Shown piece after piece: positions 6,993 through 9,390 of a stretch of DNA of 9,390 bases. The stretch is taken from positions 1 through 9,390 of the forward strand of contig JANLFM010000037.1 in the NCBI GenBank assembly GCA_024655865.1, given 5' to 3'. This DNA is from Caldisericota bacterium. Lineage in GTDB: Bacteria > Caldisericota > JANLFM01. Every line of letters starts with the position of its first letter. The stretch's first letter is position 1. Under the pieces are notes generated by a model. The model saw only the letters and a program-made list of their open reading frames with translations, was not told the origin of the DNA and did not search any database. A program made the translations under genes and the position numbers.

Positions 6993-7750
6993 ACCGTTAT
7001 TTTTGCCTGGAGTTTCACCTACAGCCGCTCTCAGAGTTGCTGATCCGACAGGTAGGCAAGTCCAACGTACAGTGGTTTTCATACCCCTTCTTGCCGCCAA
7101 CCACCTTCAGTGGTTTTATTGCCAGCTTGCTTGCGGATGAAGGGACCGAGACATGGCGAAAAAATTACATAGAACTCAACGATCAGGAAACCAGGGAAGT
7201 GAATACACTTTTTCCAGGAGTATTTTCCGTAGGAGCTTACCCTGATCCGATGCTTGTCCGGCGAAATCGACACTATCGGCAACATCTGGGCGATGTATAC
7301 AATTACGAGGAGTTTGCCTGGGCAGGCAACAAGAAGTTGGCGGTCGCCGAAGCCTTTTGGACATCTGGGCTAAAAGGATTTTTGTTAGCTGCGACAATTG
7401 AACCTTTAAAACAAATCGCGCAAAATCCACTTCTGTCTTTCAGAGTAGCCCGAGTTGGAAAAAAGGGGGTAACAAAAGTACAATCGGTAATCGATCCTCA
7501 AGAATTACAGCTTCAGGAAATTGAAAAACTTGTACCGTCAACCGTTGCCCCATTAGAAATGGTTTGTGCTCTTCGAAGTGACCTGGAGGTATTCCACGTT
7601 CCAATTCGGAAAAAGCACAAAAAGCCTCTTGTCCGCGAGGTTTATCCCTGTGTGTTTGGTGAACCCGTTCGCGGAAAGGCGTATACAAATATTTCCAGAA
7701 CAATAATTATTCCTGAGCCGTTAGTGCATAATGTTATGCCTTGTACATAG
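6989..7750 (+). CDS. csc1: Csc1, the Cas5-type subunit of the type I-D complex
   Basis: RAMP-fold Cas5-family protein that should hold the crRNA 5' handle and join Cas10d to the Csc2 backbone; 253 residues, near the usual size. The N-terminal beta strand (RYFCLEFHLQPLSELLI) is followed by the Cas5/Csc1 signature LPPTTFSGFIASLLA starting at L35, where Cas5 proteins carry the first helix of the RAMP domain. The rest is a mixed sequence ending in strands such as YTNISRTIIIPEP. The ATG overlaps the csc2 stop by four bases (ATGA) and has only a weak Shine-Dalgarno, so translation probably depends on coupling to csc2. It is the last gene of the interference operon; a 255-base gap follows. Together with Csc2, this gene fixes the subtype as I-D. 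Confidence 0.9.
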   Translation: MNRYFCLEFHLQPLSELLIRQVGKSNVQWFSYPFLPPTTFSGFIASLLADEGTETWRKNYIELNDQETREVNTLFPGVFSVGAYPDPMLVRRNRHYRQHLGDVYNYEEFAWAGNKKLAVAEAFWTSGLKGFLLAATIEPLKQIAQNPLLSFRVARVGKKGVTKVQSVIDPQELQLQEIEKLVPSTVAPLEMVCALRSDLEVFHVPIRKKHKKPLVREVYPCVFGEPVRGKAYTNISRTIIIPEPLVHNVMPCT

Positions 7751-8005
7751 GAAAGCGTTATGAAACAAAAAATGGGCAAGATGGATCCAGGAATTTAATT
7801 CAACGTAACCGATCGGGCCATGGTCGGGGGGATTAAGTAACCCCAAGTGCGCTTAATTCTTCGGCTAAAAGGTTAAAAGGGTTTTAACGCCCACCAAGGA
7901 GGTTTGGCTTTTGTTGGTCAAATAAATGGTCACTATCCTCCTGTTAAAAACTATTAAGACAAAAAAGGACAAAACTCTTAAGATGGGAATGGAAAGGACA
8001 TCTGA
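7751..8005. other. Intergenic spacer between csc1 and cas1
   Basis: A 255-base gap separating the interference and adaptation genes. It holds a 17-bp palindrome (7872-7888, listed separately), an 8-bp palindrome CCGATCGG (7809-7816), and an ATTAAG/CTTAAT pair (7832-7837/7852-7857). An isolated strong Shine-Dalgarno-like AAGGAGGT (7896-7903) has no sensible start codon at the right distance. A possible weak promoter for cas1 is TTGTTG (7911-7916), 17 bases, TATCCT (7934-7939), matching consensus in 3 and 4 of 6 positions. There is no stem followed by a T-run, so no clear intrinsic terminator, and no CRISPR repeat. ORFs of 12 codons (7760-7798) and 27 codons (7926-8009) are not convincing genes. 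Confidence 0.5.
7872..7888. repeat. 17-bp palindrome before cas1
   Basis: GTTAAAA, GGG, TTTTAAC: perfect 7-bp arms around a 3-base centre. The left arm is part of a tandem pair CTAAAAGG/TTAAAAGG (7865-7880), and GTTAAAA recurs at 7943-7949. It is the right size for a dimeric regulator's operator in front of the adaptation genes. As an RNA hairpin it is AT-rich and lacks a T-run, so a terminator role is less likely. Function unknown. Confidence 0.5.
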
Positions 8006-9013
8006 TTGATCCTCATTGCTGACCGCTTTGGACAATTTATAGGTAGGACTTCCGAGAGGGTCGTAATCCGGGAGAAAGGAAAAACTGTGCAAGAAATTCC
8101 GTTCTTCCAGGTTGAACAAATTCTGGTGGTAGGAGCAGGTATTTCCCTGTCGAGCGACCTCGTTCGCGATTGTGCCGAAAGAGGGATAACCATCACTTTC
8201 CTTTCCAGCTCAGGAACTCCTCTGGCAAGGCTCTCCTCTCCTCAGATGGTGGGAACAGTACAAACGAGAAGGGAACAACTACTGGCAATATACGACCAAA
8301 GAGGTTTAGATCTAGCCAAGTACCTGATTGAGGGAAAAATCAAAAATCAGATTTCCACATTAAAATATTTCGCTCGCCACCGGAAGGAAGCAAATAGAGA
8401 AATGTTTGAGTTAATGATGCAGGGGACGGAGGAAATGGGAAAACTGTTAGCTGAGCTCGACAGTATAATCGATGGCACGGTTGAGACAAACCGGGAACTC
8501 CTCCTGTCTATAGAAGGAAGAGTAGCCTCCTGCTATTGGGACCTGGTTGCCAGGATTTTGCCTGCAGAATTAAATTTTTCGGGAAGAGAAAGAAGGGGAG
8601 CTTCGGACCCGGTAAATTCCTCTCTTAATTACTGCTATGGGATCCTCTATAGCCAAATCTGGAATGCGTTAATACTGGCAGGTCTCGATCCGTTCGCCGG
8701 TTTTTTGCACACCGATCGGCCCGGCAAGCCCTCCCTGGTTTTAGATTTTATAGAGGAATTTCGCTCTTTCGTGGTAGACCGTCCCCTGATCGCATTTTTT
8801 GGAAAGGGAAGCAAGGTAAAGATGGAGGAAGACAAAATAGCGGAGGCCTCACGACGAGAACTCGCCCAGAGGATCTTTGAGCGCTTGGAGGAATCCCACA
8901 CCTACGAAGGAAAAAAGCATAAACTTAGGGTGATTATTCAACTTCAAGCAAGAAAGCTGGCAGTTTTTCTGAGGAAGGAGGGCCCATATCGACCATTCGT
9001 AGGGACTTGGTAG
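8006..9013 (+). CDS. cas1: Cas1 CRISPR integrase
   Basis: Metal-dependent integrase that, with Cas2, inserts new spacers at the leader end of the CRISPR array; 335 residues, a normal full length. The N-terminal beta domain opens MILIADRFGQFIGR and carries IPFFQVEQILVVGAG. The helical catalytic domain holds the three conserved residues: E170 (LLSIEGRVASCYW), H235 (GFLHTDRPGKPSLVLD) and D247 in LVLDFIEEFR. All appear intact. The start is TTG 8006: the codon immediately before it in frame is TGA (8003-8005), so nothing further upstream is possible, and GGAAAGGA (7991-7998) is suitably placed. The stop TAG is directly followed by the cas2 ATG, showing coupling. It heads the adaptation module, apart from the interference genes, and may have its own promoter. 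Confidence 0.97.
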   Translation: MILIADRFGQFIGRTSERVVIREKGKTVQEIPFFQVEQILVVGAGISLSSDLVRDCAERGITITFLSSSGTPLARLSSPQMVGTVQTRREQLLAIYDQRGLDLAKYLIEGKIKNQISTLKYFARHRKEANREMFELMMQGTEEMGKLLAELDSIIDGTVETNRELLLSIEGRVASCYWDLVARILPAELNFSGRERRGASDPVNSSLNYCYGILYSQIWNALILAGLDPFAGFLHTDRPGKPSLVLDFIEEFRSFVVDRPLIAFFGKGSKVKMEEDKIAEASRRELAQRIFERLEESHTYEGKKHKLRVIIQLQARKLAVFLRKEGPYRPFVGTW

Positions 9014-9268
9014 ATGTTTACATTAGTAATTTATGACATCTCAGACGACAAGCTGCGAAACAAGTTAGCCTCCATTTGCAAGGATTATGGTCTGGAACAT
9101 ATTCAATTTTCCGCTTTTTGCGGACCGCTGTCCTGGAATAAACGAGAGGAACTATTTCTCCGTCTAAAGAAGGCTGCCGGGAAAAAAGAGGCGAACATCC
9201 ACCTATATGTTATTTGCGATCGCGACCTTAAACTGGCCAAGAAACACGTCTATCTCCAGGAGGGATAA
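9014..9268 (+). CDS. cas2: Cas2 CRISPR adaptation protein
   Basis: Small ferredoxin-fold protein (84 residues) that forms the dimeric core of the Cas1-Cas2 integration complex. It opens with the Cas2 pattern MFTLVIYDISDDKLRNKLA, a first beta strand ending in the conserved acidic position (D8), followed by the helix and by HIQFSAFCGPLSW, as in the second strand region of the family. IHLYVICDRDL forms a later strand. Length is normal for the family. The ATG abuts the cas1 stop (TAGATG) and lacks a good Shine-Dalgarno, so translation is probably coupled to cas1. Only two bases separate its TAA from the cas4 start. Confidence 0.95.
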   Translation: MFTLVIYDISDDKLRNKLASICKDYGLEHIQFSAFCGPLSWNKREELFLRLKKAAGKKEANIHLYVICDRDLKLAKKHVYLQEG

Positions 9269-9270
9269 AA

Positions 9271-9390
9271 ATGGGTGTGGAAATCTACCTGGACGTGACC
9301 TCAATTAAGCAGTATTTATATTGTCCAAGAATCCCTTATTTTCTTTATGTGGTTCCGATTCCAAGGAAAATAACCGCAAAAATGGAGATG
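9271..9390 (+). CDS. cas4: Cas4 adaptation nuclease, N-terminal fragment (3' end outside window)
   Basis: The first 40 codons of a Cas4-family Fe-S RecB-like nuclease, which trims and selects pre-spacers by their PAM for Cas1-Cas2. The visible sequence contains VTSIKQYLYCPRIPYFLYV; this Y-x-YCPR motif with C18 is the Cas4 N-terminal signature and its first Fe-S ligand. The three C-terminal cysteines and the nuclease motifs lie beyond the window. The start ATG 9271 has AGGAGGG (9259-9265) five bases upstream, overlapping the end of cas2. Cas4 downstream of cas2 is a less usual order than cas4-cas1-cas2. Small CRISPR-associated RecB-like relatives are the only realistic alternative. Confidence 0.88.
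   Translation, partial: MGVEIYLDVTSIKQYLYCPRIPYFLYVVPIPRKITAKMEM

Noticed and set aside
7760-7798. 12-codon ORF after csc1
   Set aside because: Too short, weak ribosome binding site, no conserved context visible.
7751-8005. CRISPR repeats, leader or intrinsic terminator in the csc1-cas1 gap
   Set aside because: No regularly spaced 25-37-base repeats, and no stable GC stem followed by a T-run.
1581-8901. Minus-strand ORFs of 60-94 codons across the window
   Set aside because: Nearly all lie opposite well-identified cas genes, lack ribosome binding sites and show no recognisable domains.

Overview
The window is the core of a CRISPR-Cas locus of subtype I-D, with every gene on the + strand. 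The diagnostic genes are csc2 (Cas7), csc1 (Cas5), a Cas10d/Csc3-type large subunit with two CxxC pairs, and a stand-alone Cas3' helicase without an HD nuclease. The host is probably a bacterium: most genes have strong Shine-Dalgarno sequences (AGGAGGTGA, AGAAAGGAG). Gene content and style would fit a Clostridia-like, possibly thermophilic Firmicute, but this is a weak inference and no taxonomic marker gene is present.

Layout: (1) 1-845, cas6, cut by the left window edge. (2) 846-1016, a 171-base spacer with a 9-bp inverted repeat. (3) 1017-7750, the interference operon: cas3' helicase, a separate HD nuclease gene, the Cas10d large subunit, csc2 and csc1. The genes are tightly spaced, with stop/start contacts of TAAGATG, TAATG and ATGA, plus one 48-base AT-rich leader before csc2. 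(4) 7751-8005, a 255-base spacer with a 17-bp palindrome and no convincing gene. (5) 8006-9390, the adaptation module cas1-cas2-cas4, with cas4 cut by the right edge. No CRISPR repeat array lies inside the window.

How the genes work together: Cas6 matures crRNA. Csc2 forms the backbone on the crRNA, Csc1 and Cas10d cap it, and a small subunit (Cas11d) should line the belly. Cas3' unwinds target DNA and the HD protein supplies the nuclease. Cas1, Cas2 and Cas4 acquire spacers.

Two points stand out. The HD nuclease domain, normally fused to the N-terminus of Cas10d in I-D, is its own translationally coupled gene here. Within the cas10d gene, a perfect 9-base Shine-Dalgarno sits 7 bases before an in-frame ATG (5304) that would make a 148-residue C-terminal product. 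That is the position and size expected for an independently translated Cas11d small subunit.
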